From Zoogloea sp044344315 (lineage in GTDB: Bacteria > Pseudomonadota > Gammaproteobacteria > Burkholderiales > Rhodocyclaceae), in the NCBI RefSeq assembly GCF_044344315.1, contig NZ_JBIJDC010000004.1, forward strand, positions 21,602 through 85,601: a stretch of 64,000 bases of DNA. Direction: 5' to 3'. Under the pieces are notes generated by a model. It saw nothing but the letters and a program-made list of their open reading frames with translations, made no database searches and had not been told where the DNA came from. Shown piece by piece: positions 17,159 to 27,101 of the stretch. Made by a program: the position numbers and the translations under genes. The stretch's first letter is position 1; every line of letters starts with the position of its first letter.

Positions 17159-17908
17159 ATGAACACACACTCCATTGCACCCGTCGTGCTGGTGACCGGC
17201 GGTGCCCGCCGCGTCGGTGCGGAGATCGCCCGACACCTGCATGACGCCGGTGCCCGGGTGGCCCTGCATTACCGCAGCTCCTCTGCCGATGCCGAGGCGC
17301 TGGCCGCGCGCTTCAATGCCGAGCGGCCTGATTCCGCCCTCGTGCTGCAGGCCGATCTGCTTGATACAAAGGCCCTGCCCGGATTGGTGTCGGCCGTGCT
17401 TGAACGTTTCGGGCGGCTGGACGGGCTGGTGAACAACGCCTCCAGCTTCTTCCCCACCGCCCTCGGCGAGATCGACGAAACGGCCTGGGCCGATCTGATC
17501 GGCTCCAACCTCAAGGCGCCCCTGTTCCTGTCCCAGGCGGCGGCGCCTCATTTGAAGGCCAGCGGCGGCGCCATCATCAACATCGTGGATATCCACGCCG
17601 AGCGTCCGCTCAAGGGCTACCCCCTCTATTCGGCGGCCAAGGCCGGCCTGCTCGGCCTGACCCGTGCCCTGGCCCTTGAGCTGGCGCCGCAGGTGCGTGT
17701 CAACGGGGTGGCGCCGGGCGCCATAGAATGGCCCGATGATGGGCAGTTTCCTCCTGCCGAGCGGGAGGCCATCGTCCGCCACACCCTGTTGGGCCGGACC
17801 GGCGCGCCGTCAGACATCGCCCGGACCGTGGCCTTCCTGCTCTTTGATGCCCCCTACATCACCGGGCAGATCATTGCCGTCGATGGTGGGCGCAGTGCCC
17901 ATCTGTAG
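17159..17908 (+). CDS. Pteridine reductase-like short-chain dehydrogenase
   Basis: A 249-residue SDR. The cofactor motif TGGARRVG, with Arg-Arg in place of the usual Gly-x, is typical of pteridine reductases (PTR1/FolM) and favours NADPH. The catalytic YxxxK is YSAAK near residue 160, and NNASSF is the NNAG equivalent. It probably reduces dihydropteridines to tetrahydro forms. The next gene, ttcA, starts 68 bases on and may share the transcript. Confidence 0.85.
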   Translation: MNTHSIAPVVLVTGGARRVGAEIARHLHDAGARVALHYRSSSADAEALAARFNAERPDSALVLQADLLDTKALPGLVSAVLERFGRLDGLVNNASSFFPTALGEIDETAWADLIGSNLKAPLFLSQAAAPHLKASGGAIINIVDIHAERPLKGYPLYSAAKAGLLGLTRALALELAPQVRVNGVAPGAIEWPDDGQFPPAEREAIVRHTLLGRTGAPSDIARTVAFLLFDAPYITGQIIAVDGGRSAHL

Positions 17909-17976
17909 TTTGTTTTACACTTCAAGCCGGCCGCGCGGATATTCGGTCGGACTATAATCATCTGAACTGGATTGAC

Positions 17977-18915
17977 ATGGAACACGTAGTGGCAGCCCCC
18001 GCTTTTTCACCCGCCGACCCCGCCCCGGAGAAGGAGTCCCGTTTCTCGAACACCATCCTGCGCCTCAAGAAACACCTCGAGCGCAAGGTTGGCGAGGCGA
18101 TCGGTGATTACGGCATGATTGCCGACGGTGACGTGGTCATGGTGTGCGTGTCGGGGGGCAAGGATTCCTTCACCCTGCTGTCCATCCTGCTGGCCCTGCG
18201 CGAACGGGCGCCGATCGATTTCCGCATCGTGGCCATGAACCTGGACCAGAAACAACCAGGCTTCCCCGACCACGTCCTGCCTGCTTACTTCGAGTCCATC
18301 GGGGTCGAGTACCGCATCGTCACCGAGAACACCTACAAGATCGTCAAGGACAAGATCCCTGAGGGCAAGACCACCTGCTCCCTGTGCTCGCGCTTGCGCC
18401 GGGGCATCATCTACCGCACCGCGAAGGAGCTCGGGGCCACCAAGATCGCCCTCGGCCATCACCGTGATGACATGATCGAGACCCTGTTTCTCAACATGTT
18501 CTTCGGCGGCAAGATGAAGTCCATGCCGCCCAAGCTGGTCAGTGACGATCGCCAGCATGTCGTTATCCGTCCGCTGGCCTATTGTTCCGAGAAGGACATC
18601 GAGCGCTTTGCCCGGGGCATGGAATATCCGATCATCCCGTGCAACCTCTGTGGCAGCCAGGAGAACGCCCAGCGCAAGCAGATCAAGGCTATGCTTCGTG
18701 ATTGGGATGCCCGTTTTCCGGGCCGTATCGTGTCCATCTCCACAGCCTTGAAGAATGTGGTGCCATCCCATCTGGCCGACAATGCCTTGTTTGATTTTCA
18801 GGGGGTGTCCTGCGATACAGAGGTTGAGCAGGGAGATGTAGTCTTCGACAATCCCGACATGCCCGAAGCTCCGACCGGGTCTGCCGCGATTCCCATCGAG
18901 GTATGGAGAAACTAG
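17977..18915 (+). CDS. ttcA: tRNA 2-thiocytidine(32) synthetase TtcA
   Basis: A 312-residue ATP-pyrophosphatase that thiolates C32 of some tRNAs. The PP-loop is SGGKDS near residue 60; the iron-sulfur/catalytic Cys pairs are CSLC (CSLCSRLRRG) and CNLC (CNLCGSQ). The length matches the family. It is cytoplasmic. An FHA-domain gene follows on the same strand about 100 bases later. Confidence 0.95.
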   Translation: MEHVVAAPAFSPADPAPEKESRFSNTILRLKKHLERKVGEAIGDYGMIADGDVVMVCVSGGKDSFTLLSILLALRERAPIDFRIVAMNLDQKQPGFPDHVLPAYFESIGVEYRIVTENTYKIVKDKIPEGKTTCSLCSRLRRGIIYRTAKELGATKIALGHHRDDMIETLFLNMFFGGKMKSMPPKLVSDDRQHVVIRPLAYCSEKDIERFARGMEYPIIPCNLCGSQENAQRKQIKAMLRDWDARFPGRIVSISTALKNVVPSHLADNALFDFQGVSCDTEVEQGDVVFDNPDMPEAPTGSAAIPIEVWRN

Positions 18916-19014
18916 TGTCGGAGCCCTTTGCGCCTGACCTGTGCCGGGCCTTCCCCGGGGATGCCGGCGCAGTGCCGGGCGAGCCGTCAATTACCGTCGT
19001 CGGAGTCTGTGAGA

Positions 19015-19875
19015 ATGATTGAGCGTTCCTCCGCAGCCTGCCTGCTGTATGCCGATGTGGCCGGCGGTGCACGCCTTGCCGTCAAACTCGGCGAAGCTGA
19101 GGCCGGCTATGCGGTCGAGCGCTGCCTGAACCGGATGTCCCGATGTGCGGAGGCTTATTCCGCCAGCGGCCTTGAGTTGCACCCGGACGGTTTGCTGGCA
19201 CGTTTTCCGGAGGCTGATTCAGCTCTGCTCGCCGCCCGGGAGATGCGTGAGCGGGTGCGGGCACTGCCGCCCATGAGCGGCATCAAGCTCGTCTTGCGGG
19301 CCGGAGTGGTGCTCGAGGCCGAGGCAGAAAAGGCCGACGAGAAGGCCGAAGTGATGGCCGTCAGGCTGGTTACCAGTCATAACCCGGACACCATATCGGT
19401 ATCCGAGAGCTTCAGTGAGGCCCTGTCTCCGTCCATGCGCCGCATGCTCAGCCGCATGGAAGAAAACAGCGGGGTTCCGTTTCCGACACTTGAACTGGGC
19501 GATCTCCCGCCGCCGACCCCGGCAGAGTTGCGCCACGAGGCGGCACAGGCCCTCAAACAGCTCCGGGTGAGCTTCCGCGGGCAGAACTGGGTCATAGACG
19601 CAGCCCATCCGACGCTGCTCTTCGGGCGCGAAACCGGCAACGACATTGTCGTGGCCGATCCGCGGGTGTCCCGGCAGCACGCCCGCATTGAGTTACGTAG
19701 CGGTCTGTTCTATCTGGCCGACTCCAGCACCAATGGCACCTATCTGCTCGAAGAGGGCAATTCGGAGCACTGCATCAAGCGCGACGAGTTCATCCTGGGC
19801 GAGAAAGGGCATATCGGCTGCGGTTTTTCACCGGCCGAGAACATGTCCGACGCCGTGGCCTTCGCCATCGACTGA
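19015..19875 (+). CDS. FHA-domain protein with a degenerate nucleotide-cyclase-like N-terminus
   Basis: A 286-residue cytoplasmic protein. Residues 7-115 look like a class III cyclase fold (LLYADVAGGARLAVKLG, then GLLARFPEADSALLAA), but the metal-binding Asp and the GDS/GDx turn are not preserved, so catalysis is unlikely. Residues about 205-280 form an FHA domain with GRETGNDIVV, RVSRQHARI and STNGTYL, which binds phosphothreonine. No kinase gene is nearby. Its partner and role are unknown. The ATG was picked because homology-like sequence begins there; the upstream in-frame ATG adds an arginine/proline-rich tail without a ribosome site. Confidence 0.75.
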   Translation: MIERSSAACLLYADVAGGARLAVKLGEAEAGYAVERCLNRMSRCAEAYSASGLELHPDGLLARFPEADSALLAAREMRERVRALPPMSGIKLVLRAGVVLEAEAEKADEKAEVMAVRLVTSHNPDTISVSESFSEALSPSMRRMLSRMEENSGVPFPTLELGDLPPPTPAELRHEAAQALKQLRVSFRGQNWVIDAAHPTLLFGRETGNDIVVADPRVSRQHARIELRSGLFYLADSSTNGTYLLEEGNSEHCIKRDEFILGEKGHIGCGFSPAENMSDAVAFAID

Positions 19876-19906
19876 CAAGGTGCGCGGCGCGCAGGGCTGA
19901 AATGCA

Positions 19907-19930
19907 GAAGGGCCGCAAATGCGGCCCTTC
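19907..19930. terminator. Bidirectional hairpin between the convergent FHA and psiF genes
   Basis: GAAGGGCCGC-AAAT-GCGGCCCTTC, a perfect 10-bp stem between two convergent stops; no long T-run on either side. Confidence 0.7.
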
Positions 19931-19950
19931 GTGCTGATGGGGAGGGCGAA

Positions 19951-20244
19951 TCAGTTCGCCTTCAGGCAGTCGCTCATGAACTTCTTGCGATCATCGCCCT
20001 TCAGTGCCTTCTCGCCGGCATCCTTGTTACAGGACTTCATCTTGTCCTGCTGGGTGGTCTTGGCCGGCTTGGCGGACAGACACTCCTTCATGAACGCCTT
20101 GCGCTCGTCGCCCTTCAACTCCTTTTCACCGGCGGAGGCATTGCACTCCTTCATCTTGTTCTGCTGGGTGCCGGCCGCGAGGGCAGCGGGCGCCAGGCTG
20201 GCGGCGAAAAGGGAAACGGCGACGCTCAGGATCATTTTCTTCAT
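19951..20244 (-). CDS. PsiF-repeat exported protein
   Basis: A 97-residue periplasmic protein with signal peptide MKKMILSVAVSLFAASLAPA and cleavage near ALAAG. Two PsiF repeats follow, each with NKMKECN or DKMKSCN, AGEKxLKGDxRKxFM and a second Cys. PsiF is named for phosphate-starvation induction in E. coli; its molecular job is not known. GAGGAG precedes the ATG by six bases. Confidence 0.88.
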   Translation of the reverse strand: MKKMILSVAVSLFAASLAPAALAAGTQQNKMKECNASAGEKELKGDERKAFMKECLSAKPAKTTQQDKMKSCNKDAGEKALKGDDRKKFMSDCLKAN

Positions 20245-20388
20245 CAGGCCACTCCTCGTAGGAAGGATTATCAGGAACTGCGACACCATCATAAACGGAG
20301 CATGTGCCATGGCGTTGACGGCCCACGGCGCGGGGGCGTGATTACGCCTCCTGGGTCACATTTTTTTGCAGCTTTGTGTGTCCAGGCT

Positions 20389-21324
20389 TCAGATGCTGTT
20401 CTCTTCCATGGCCCGGCGCTGGCGATCCACGAACTCCTGGGTGGAGTCAATGCCACGCAAGAGCAGGATGGTGGAGCGTACGGCCGCCTCGAGTAGCACC
20501 GCGAGGTTGCGGCCGGCCGCAACCGGCAGGATCACCCGTCGCACGGGGATGCCCAGGATCAGCTGTTCCTCCGTATCGTGGCTGAGGCGGAGAGGGTCTT
20601 CCTGACCGGGCTGGCGGCGCTGCAGATGAACCACGAGCTTGAGCTTCATCTTCCGGCGACATGCCGTTTCGCCGAAGATCGTGCGGATGTTGAGGATGCC
20701 CAGGCCGCGAACCTCGATCACGTCCTGAAGCAGCTCCGGGCAGCGGCCTTCCAGGACGTTTGGGGCGATGCGCGAAAACTCGACGATGTCGTCGGCCACC
20801 AGGCCATGGCCCCGGGAGATCAGTTCGAGGGCAAGTTCGGACTTGCCGGCACCCGAGTCCCCGGTTATGAACACACCCAGGCCCAGCACGTCCATCAGCA
20901 CCCCGTGCAGGGCCACGCGCTCTGCGAGCTTGCGCGACAGATAGCTGCGCAGGTGGTCGATGACGTTGGCCGCCGGCAGGGGGCTGGCGAACAGCGCCAC
21001 GTCTTCGTTGGCGCACAGCGTGCGGATGATGCTGGGGATGTCTTCGTCGTCGGCGACGATGAGGGCCGGGGGTGCGTAGGAGAGGATCTCCCGCACGTGG
21101 TGGATGACCTTCTCCCGGGTCTGGCGCCGGGCCCAGGCGATCTCGGAGGCGCCGAGAATCTGCAGGCGGTCGGGATGGATCAGGTTCAGGTGGCCGACCA
21201 TGTCGGCCGGCCAGATGCGGTCTTCAGAGACCGAAATGCGGGTGGCGAGGCTGCCGCAGATGTGCCGCAGCCTCAGGCGTTCAAGGTTGTCGTCAAACAG
21301 CCGCGCTACTGTCGTCTGGCGCAT
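20389..21324 (-). CDS. hprK: HPr kinase/phosphorylase
   Basis: A 311-residue bifunctional enzyme that phosphorylates HPr on serine and can reverse the reaction. The P-loop GDSGAGKS and the family signature around DVIEVRGLGILNI are intact. In betaproteobacteria it acts with PtsN in a regulatory rather than sugar-transporting PTS. The start MRQTTVARLF lies inside the 3' end of ptsN (32-base overlap), which implies coupled translation; an in-frame ATG nine codons upstream is also possible. The usual downstream neighbour rapZ is missing here; psiF follows instead. Confidence 0.93.
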   Translation of the reverse strand: MRQTTVARLFDDNLERLRLRHICGSLATRISVSEDRIWPADMVGHLNLIHPDRLQILGASEIAWARRQTREKVIHHVREILSYAPPALIVADDEDIPSIIRTLCANEDVALFASPLPAANVIDHLRSYLSRKLAERVALHGVLMDVLGLGVFITGDSGAGKSELALELISRGHGLVADDIVEFSRIAPNVLEGRCPELLQDVIEVRGLGILNIRTIFGETACRRKMKLKLVVHLQRRQPGQEDPLRLSHDTEEQLILGIPVRRVILPVAAGRNLAVLLEAAVRSTILLLRGIDSTQEFVDRQRRAMEENSI

Positions 21325-21778
21325 CGCTTCCCCACTGGGCGAAGAGGGCATGGGCGGCCAGGGCGTCCGGGGCGCTCAGGAGCTGCTCGCGGAAGGCGCG
21401 GTCGCTGAACATCTGGGCCAGCTCGGACAGCAGTTGCAGGTGGTGTTCGTTGGCCTGTTCCGGCACCAGCAGCACGAACAGCAGGGAAACCGGGCGTCCG
21501 TCGGGTGCGTCGAAGGGAACCGGCTCGGCCAGGCGGATGAAGGCGCCAAGGGCGTCCTTGAGGCCCTTGATGCGGCCGTGGGGAATGGCAATGCCTTGTC
21601 CCAGCCCGGTGGAGCCAAGCTTCTCCCGGGCAAACAGGCTGTCGAAGACGGTGCTTCGGCCGATTCCGTGGTTATTCTCGAACAGCAGGCCCGCTTGCTC
21701 GAAAGCGCGCTTCTTGCTGCTCGCCTCGAGTCCGACGACCACGTTGGCCGGCGGCAGTAATTTGGCGATGAGATTCAT
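21293..21778 (-). CDS. ptsN: PTS IIA-Ntr protein PtsN
   Basis: A 161-residue nitrogen-PTS EIIA. The phosphoacceptor is His67 in GIAIPHGR. It is phosphorylated through PtsP/NPr and controls potassium and nitrogen functions. Start MNLIAKLLPP was chosen; an ATG six codons upstream is in frame but has no better ribosome site. It forms a unit with hprK and lies 159 bases downstream of hpf, with a likely promoter in that gap. Confidence 0.93.
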   Translation of the reverse strand: MNLIAKLLPPANVVVGLEASSKKRAFEQAGLLFENNHGIGRSTVFDSLFAREKLGSTGLGQGIAIPHGRIKGLKDALGAFIRLAEPVPFDAPDGRPVSLLFVLLVPEQANEHHLQLLSELAQMFSDRAFREQLLSAPDALAAHALFAQWGSDAPDDSSAAV

Positions 21779-21887
21779 GCTTGGACTCTCCTGCATGCGG
21801 CAAGGACCGACACAGGTTTCCGATGAAGGGCGATTCAGGGGGATCCGGAGGCTTGAGCCGCCGGGGCCGTTGTGTCAACTGGGGCGC

Positions 21888-21893
21888 ATTATA
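21888..21893 (-). promoter_or_regulatory. Putative -10 box for ptsN-hprK
   Basis: An exact TATAAT on the minus strand, about 110 bases before the ptsN start, in the hpf-ptsN gap. The matching -35 (GTTTTC) is poor. Confidence 0.35.
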
Positions 21894-21937
21894 GCCACAA
21901 CGGTCCCGGGGAAAACGGGATTACTTGCGCCGTCGAA

Positions 21938-22261
21938 TCAGGATTCGGCCACGTGGTGCTTCAGTGAGTCATGGCCGTGGTCGGAGACCTTGTCCTTGTA
22001 CTTCAGAACCTGACGGTCCAGCTTGTCGGTCAGGGCGTCGATGGCGGCGTACATGTCGGAGTCTTCGCTCTCGACATGGATGTCCTTGCCGCGCACGTGA
22101 ACGGTGACTTCAGCCTTCTGACGCAGCTTCTCCACCGAGAGGATCACGCCGACGCTGGTCACGTTGTCGAAATGCCGGATCACGCGGTCGAGCTTGGAGG
22201 TGACGTACTCGCGGATCGCCGGCGTAACTTCGACGTGATGCCCCGTGATGTTGAGGTTCAT
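21938..22261 (-). CDS. hpf: Ribosome hibernation-promoting factor
   Basis: A 107-residue short HPF/YfiA-type protein (MNLNITGHHVEVTPAIREYV, then KDIHVESEDSDMYAAIDAL). It binds the 30S subunit and stabilises dimerised or inactive ribosomes in stationary phase. It sits 16 bases after rpoN, the classical arrangement. The C-terminal tail is short and His-rich (HGHDSLKHH). There is no long-form dimerisation domain. Confidence 0.93.
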   Translation of the reverse strand: MNLNITGHHVEVTPAIREYVTSKLDRVIRHFDNVTSVGVILSVEKLRQKAEVTVHVRGKDIHVESEDSDMYAAIDALTDKLDRQVLKYKDKVSDHGHDSLKHHVAES

Positions 22262-22277
22262 GGTTGCTACCTTTCTG

Positions 22278-23741
22278 TCAGATGGTTTTGCGCAGACTGA
22301 CCGGCGGGATGTCGAGGGACTCGCGGTACTTTGCAATCGTCCGTCGAGCGACCACGATACCCTGCTGGCCCAACAACTCGGCAATCTTCGCGTCGGACAA
22401 GGGTTTCCTCTTGTCTTCTGCCCCCACGAGCTGGCGAATCAGCGCCCGAATCGCCGTCGAGGAGGCAGCACCACCGCTGTCGGTGGCGACGTGACTGCCG
22501 AAAAAATACTTGAACTCGAAAATGCCCCGCGGCGTGGCCATGTACTTTTGGGTGGTCACCCGGGAGACGGTGGATTCGTGTAGATCCAGCTGCTCGGCGA
22601 TCTCCCGCAGGGTAAGCGGGCGCATTGCCACATCGCCATAATCGAAGAACTGGCGCTGGCGGTCAACGATCGCTTGCGAGACGCGTTGGATGGTCTCGAA
22701 ACGTTGCTGTACGTTCTTGATCAGCCAGCGGGCCTCCTGCAGGTGGCTGGACAGGGAGCCGCTGGCGCCGCGGTTGTCGCGCAGGATCTGGGCGTACAAC
22801 TGGTTGATGCGCAGCCGCGGCATGGCATCGGGGTTGAGGCTCACCGTCCAGGCGCTGCGGATCTTGCGCACCACCACGTCCGGGACCACGTAACGGGTGT
22901 CAGCCTGGGAGAACTGGGCTCCCGGCCTTGGATTGAGCCCCAGGATCAGGTTGTGGGCTTCGCGCAGGGCATCGTCGTTGCAGCGCAGGGCCCGCTTGAG
23001 CTTGAGGAAGTCGCGGGCGGCGAGTAGTTCCAGGTGCTCGGCAACAATGGCCAGGGCCAGCTGGCGTGCCTCGCTGGGGGGCAGCGTACGCAGCTGCAGG
23101 CCCAGGCACTGGCTCACGTCGGTGGCACCGATGCCGGCCGGGTCCAGGCTCTGGATCTGGCGCAGGGCGATGTTGAGGTCGTCGATCTCGAACTCGAGCT
23201 CCGCAGGCAGCAGGGGCAGGAGATCTTCGAGATCCTGGGTAAGGTAGCCGTCGTCATCGAGGGCTTCGATGAGAAAGCGCACCAGGGCCCGATCCCGGTC
23301 GGACAGGGGGGTCAGGGCCACCTGGGCGTCCAGGTGGTCACGCAGGGACGGTACGGCCGCCTGGAACTCCTGGAAATCGGCGTCGTCGTCGTCGTCCCGC
23401 TGCCCGTTACCGCTGCCAGCCGCCATCCACTCGCCGGCTTCACCGCTGTTGTCGAAATCCCGGTCGGGCTCCCGCTCCCGGTCGGCCTCCCGGGATTGCT
23501 CCTGGTCTCGCTCATGGGCGGCCTCGCTGCCCGCCGGCGCCACCGGGCCGGGGGTTTCGATACGACTGGAGCCCAGGTCCCCTTCGGGCTCTTCCCGTTC
23601 GAGCATCGGGTTCTCGAGAAGGATTTTCTCGATCTCCTGGTTGAGCTCAAGGGTGGACAGCTGGAGCAGTTTGATGGACTGCTGCAGCTGCGGGGTCAGT
23701 GCTAGGTGCTGGGAGAGTTTGAGCTGGAGGCTGGGCTTCAT
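22278..23741 (-). CDS. rpoN: RNA polymerase sigma-54 factor
   Basis: A 487-residue sigma factor for -24/-12 promoters. Region I is the Gln/Leu-rich N-terminus (LKLSQHLALTPQLQQSIKLL). An acidic region II covers about 50-125, the core-binding domain follows, then the HTH. The RpoN box, ARRTIAKYRE, lies near the C-terminus. lptB precedes it by 15 bases and hpf follows. The window contains a good sigma-54 promoter in front of a PEP-CTERM gene, a plausible target. Confidence 0.96.
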   Translation of the reverse strand: MKPSLQLKLSQHLALTPQLQQSIKLLQLSTLELNQEIEKILLENPMLEREEPEGDLGSSRIETPGPVAPAGSEAAHERDQEQSREADREREPDRDFDNSGEAGEWMAAGSGNGQRDDDDDADFQEFQAAVPSLRDHLDAQVALTPLSDRDRALVRFLIEALDDDGYLTQDLEDLLPLLPAELEFEIDDLNIALRQIQSLDPAGIGATDVSQCLGLQLRTLPPSEARQLALAIVAEHLELLAARDFLKLKRALRCNDDALREAHNLILGLNPRPGAQFSQADTRYVVPDVVVRKIRSAWTVSLNPDAMPRLRINQLYAQILRDNRGASGSLSSHLQEARWLIKNVQQRFETIQRVSQAIVDRQRQFFDYGDVAMRPLTLREIAEQLDLHESTVSRVTTQKYMATPRGIFEFKYFFGSHVATDSGGAASSTAIRALIRQLVGAEDKRKPLSDAKIAELLGQQGIVVARRTIAKYRESLDIPPVSLRKTI

Positions 23742-23756
23742 GAGTCGTCTCGGTGC

Positions 23757-24479
23757 TCAGAGCCTGAAGTGTTCGCCGAGGTACACCTGGCGCACCTGCT
23801 CATTGTGGACGATCTCGTCCGGGCGGCCGCTGGCGAGCACTTCGCCCGCATTGATGATGAAGGCGCGGTCGCAGATGCCGAGGGTTTCGCGGACGTTGTG
23901 GTCGGTGATCAGGACGCCGATACCCTTGTCCTTCAGGAAGCGGATGATTTTCTGGATGTCGATCACGGCGATCGGATCCACGCCGGCAAAGGGCTCGTCA
24001 AGGAGGATCAGGCGCGGGTCGGTGGCCAGGGCGCGGGCGATCTCGCAACGGCGTCGTTCGCCACCCGACAGGGAAATGGCGGTGCTGTCACGGAGGTGCT
24101 CGATGCCCAGCTCGTTGAGCAGCTCGTCGAGGCGTGCAGCGATCTGGGCCTTGCCGTGGTGCTGTAGCTCGAGCACGGCCTGGATGTTCTCGGCTACGGT
24201 GAGCTTGCGGAACACGCTCATTTCCTGGGGCAGGTAGGACAGGCCGAGGCGTGCGCGCTGGTGGATGGGGCGATGGGTCAGAACCTGGTCGTCAAGGGTG
24301 ATCTCGCCCCCGTCGGCAGCCACCAGGCCGACGATCATGTAGAAGCAGGTGGTCTTGCCTGCGCCGTTGGGGCCGAGCAGGCCGACGACCTCGCCACTGC
24401 CGACGTCGAAGGAGACGTCGTGGACGACTGTGCGGGCCTTGTACTTCTTGCGCAGGTTGCTGACTTTAAGCAGGCTCAT
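23757..24479 (-). CDS. lptB: LPS-export ABC transporter ATPase LptB
   Basis: A 240-residue ATPase of the LptB2FGC complex that extracts LPS from the inner membrane. Walker A is GPNGAGKTT, the signature LSGGERRRCEIARAL and Walker B LILLDEPFAG. The start overlaps recX by 14 bases. Usually lptC and lptA lie directly upstream; here recX and recA do, so the LPS gene cluster has been split. Confidence 0.94.
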   Translation of the reverse strand: MSLLKVSNLRKKYKARTVVHDVSFDVGSGEVVGLLGPNGAGKTTCFYMIVGLVAADGGEITLDDQVLTHRPIHQRARLGLSYLPQEMSVFRKLTVAENIQAVLELQHHGKAQIAARLDELLNELGIEHLRDSTAISLSGGERRRCEIARALATDPRLILLDEPFAGVDPIAVIDIQKIIRFLKDKGIGVLITDHNVRETLGICDRAFIINAGEVLASGRPDEIVHNEQVRQVYLGEHFRL

Positions 24480-24915
24480 CGCCGGGGTGTTCTCTCAGGA
24501 CTCTACGAATGATTTCGGTTGAAAAGCCGCGACCTTGAAGGAATCTCGCCTGCCGTGCCCATTCTCGCGCGTCTGCGGGTGGCGTGGCGAATTTTCGGCG
24601 CTGGATTTCGCGGGCCCGGTCGAGTTCGCTGTCGGTATTACTCTCCTCAATGGCGGAGGCGATGAGGTCCTGGGCCACGCCGCGCCTGGCCAGTTCCATC
24701 CGCAGCCGGCTGGCACCAAAACGGGTGGCCTTGGCACGGATGTAGGCGTCGGCGAAGCGGGCATCGGAGAGCAGCCCGAGCTCGACCAGGCGATCGAGCT
24801 CGGCATTGACTTCGTCCTGGCTACCCAGCCCGTCCAGCTTGCGGGCCAGTTCGACCCGCGAGTGTTCCCGCAGGGCCAGGCAGCGCAGGGCGCGCTCATG
24901 CAGACTCTGGGCCAT
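24466..24915 (-). CDS. recX: Regulatory protein RecX
   Basis: A 149-residue all-helical protein that binds RecA filaments and limits their extension. It is made of three tandem three-helix repeats; LGLLSDARFADAYIRAKATRFG is the family core, followed by GASRLRMELARRGV. It lies 28 bases downstream of recA, the common arrangement, and overlaps lptB. Confidence 0.93.
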   Translation of the reverse strand: MAQSLHERALRCLALREHSRVELARKLDGLGSQDEVNAELDRLVELGLLSDARFADAYIRAKATRFGASRLRMELARRGVAQDLIASAIEESNTDSELDRAREIQRRKFATPPADAREWARQARFLQGRGFSTEIIRRVLREHPGDEPA

Positions 24916-24943
24916 CGACCTGATGCTTTCGCCTTCGGGGCTT

Positions 24944-25975
<1,032 letters not shown>

Positions 25976-26072
25976 CTGTCTGATCCTTGCTGAAAGGGTT
26001 TTGGAGATTATGGCACAGAGTTTGCGTGCGGGTGGACGCGCTGCAGCAGGTACAGAGTGTGCTTGCGCGATA

Positions 26073-26088
26073 CTGATATTTTATACAG
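26073..26088 (-). promoter_or_regulatory. LexA (SOS) box upstream of recA
   Basis: CTGATATTTTATACAG, an exact CTG-N10-CAG with an AT-only centre, about 100 bases before the recA start. It fits the gamma/betaproteobacterial LexA consensus. Confidence 0.85.
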
Positions 26089-26136
26089 TTATCGGCAAAG
26101 GTCTACCTTGATCGCAGGGGGGCTCCCTGCTGCCGT

Positions 26137-26622
26137 TCAGGCGTAGCGGCGCAGCAGCTCTTCGAGGGCGAAGATCACGGCCTGGTAGCGCACGGACTCC
26201 CGATCTCCATCGAAATGACAGGTTGCGGTGCCTGGCGTTTCACCCGCGCGGCCCCAGCCGAAGCACACCGTGCCCACGGGTTTTTCCGGCGAGCCGCCGG
26301 TGGGTCCGGCTACCCCCGAGATGGATAAGGCCAGGTCGGCCTCGGCCCGTTCGAGGGTGCCCCGCACCATGGCGGCGGTAGTCTGCTCGCTGACGGCGCC
26401 ATGGCGTGCCAGGGTCATGGGCGATACGCCCAGCAGGGCGCACTTGGCATCGTTGGAGTAGGTGATGAATCCGCAGTCGAACCAGGCCGAGCTGCCAGCG
26501 GTGGCGGTGACCACCTCGGCGACCCAGCCGCCGGTGCACGATTCGGCGGTTGCGAGTCGCCAGCCGCGGGCCTGCAGGCGCTCGCCGACCAGGTGGGAGA
26601 GGGTTTCCAGGCGGGCGTCCAT
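26137..26622 (-). CDS. pncC: Nicotinamide-nucleotide amidase (CinA C-terminal family)
   Basis: A 161-residue PncC that deamidates NMN to nicotinic acid mononucleotide. TAESCTGGWVAEVVT near residue 25 carries the catalytic Ser region, and ISGVAGPTGGS is the second signature. It has only the amidase domain, without the N-terminal MoeA-like part of full CinA. Its start and the pgpA stop share one base (TGATG), so translation is coupled. Confidence 0.92.
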   Translation of the reverse strand: MDARLETLSHLVGERLQARGWRLATAESCTGGWVAEVVTATAGSSAWFDCGFITYSNDAKCALLGVSPMTLARHGAVSEQTTAAMVRGTLERAEADLALSISGVAGPTGGSPEKPVGTVCFGWGRAGETPGTATCHFDGDRESVRYQAVIFALEELLRRYA

Positions 26623-27101
26623 CAGGCAATCAACCTCACGAGAAGAGCCAGCACCAGCAGGGTATAGCCGGCGGCCAGCAGGTCATCGAACATCACGCCC
26701 AGACCGCCGCGGGTGCGCTCGTCCACCCAGCGGATGGGGGGCGGTTTGACGATGTCGAAGAAGCGAAACAGCACGAAGGCGGTGGTTTGCCAGGCCAGGG
26801 TGGGTGGGGTGAGCCACAGCACCAGCCAGATGGCAACGATCTCGTCCCACACGATGCCGCCATGATCGGCCACCCCGAGGGCCCGCCCGGTACGCTCGCA
26901 GGCCAGGATGCCGAACAGGAAGCTGGCCAGCAGCAGCCCACCGAACAGGGGGTCGGACAGGGGCGCACGCACAAAGGGAAAGAGCAGCCAGCCGACCAGG
27001 GTACCGGCGGTGCCCGGGCCTTTCGGCATCAGCCCGGAGCCGAAGCCCAGGGCGATGAAGTGGGCTGGGTCGGACACCAGGAAGCGCAGGGTCGGCTTCA
27101 T
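26622..27101 (-). CDS. pgpA: Phosphatidylglycerophosphatase A
   Basis: A 159-residue inner-membrane lipid phosphatase making phosphatidylglycerol. Family motifs: GFGSGLMPKGPGTAGTL, VWDEIVAIW and FRFFDIVKPPPI. Several hydrophobic helices are visible. It overlaps thiL by four bases, as in many proteobacteria. Confidence 0.94.
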   Translation of the reverse strand: MKPTLRFLVSDPAHFIALGFGSGLMPKGPGTAGTLVGWLLFPFVRAPLSDPLFGGLLLASFLFGILACERTGRALGVADHGGIVWDEIVAIWLVLWLTPPTLAWQTTAFVLFRFFDIVKPPPIRWVDERTRGGLGVMFDDLLAAGYTLLVLALLVRLIA

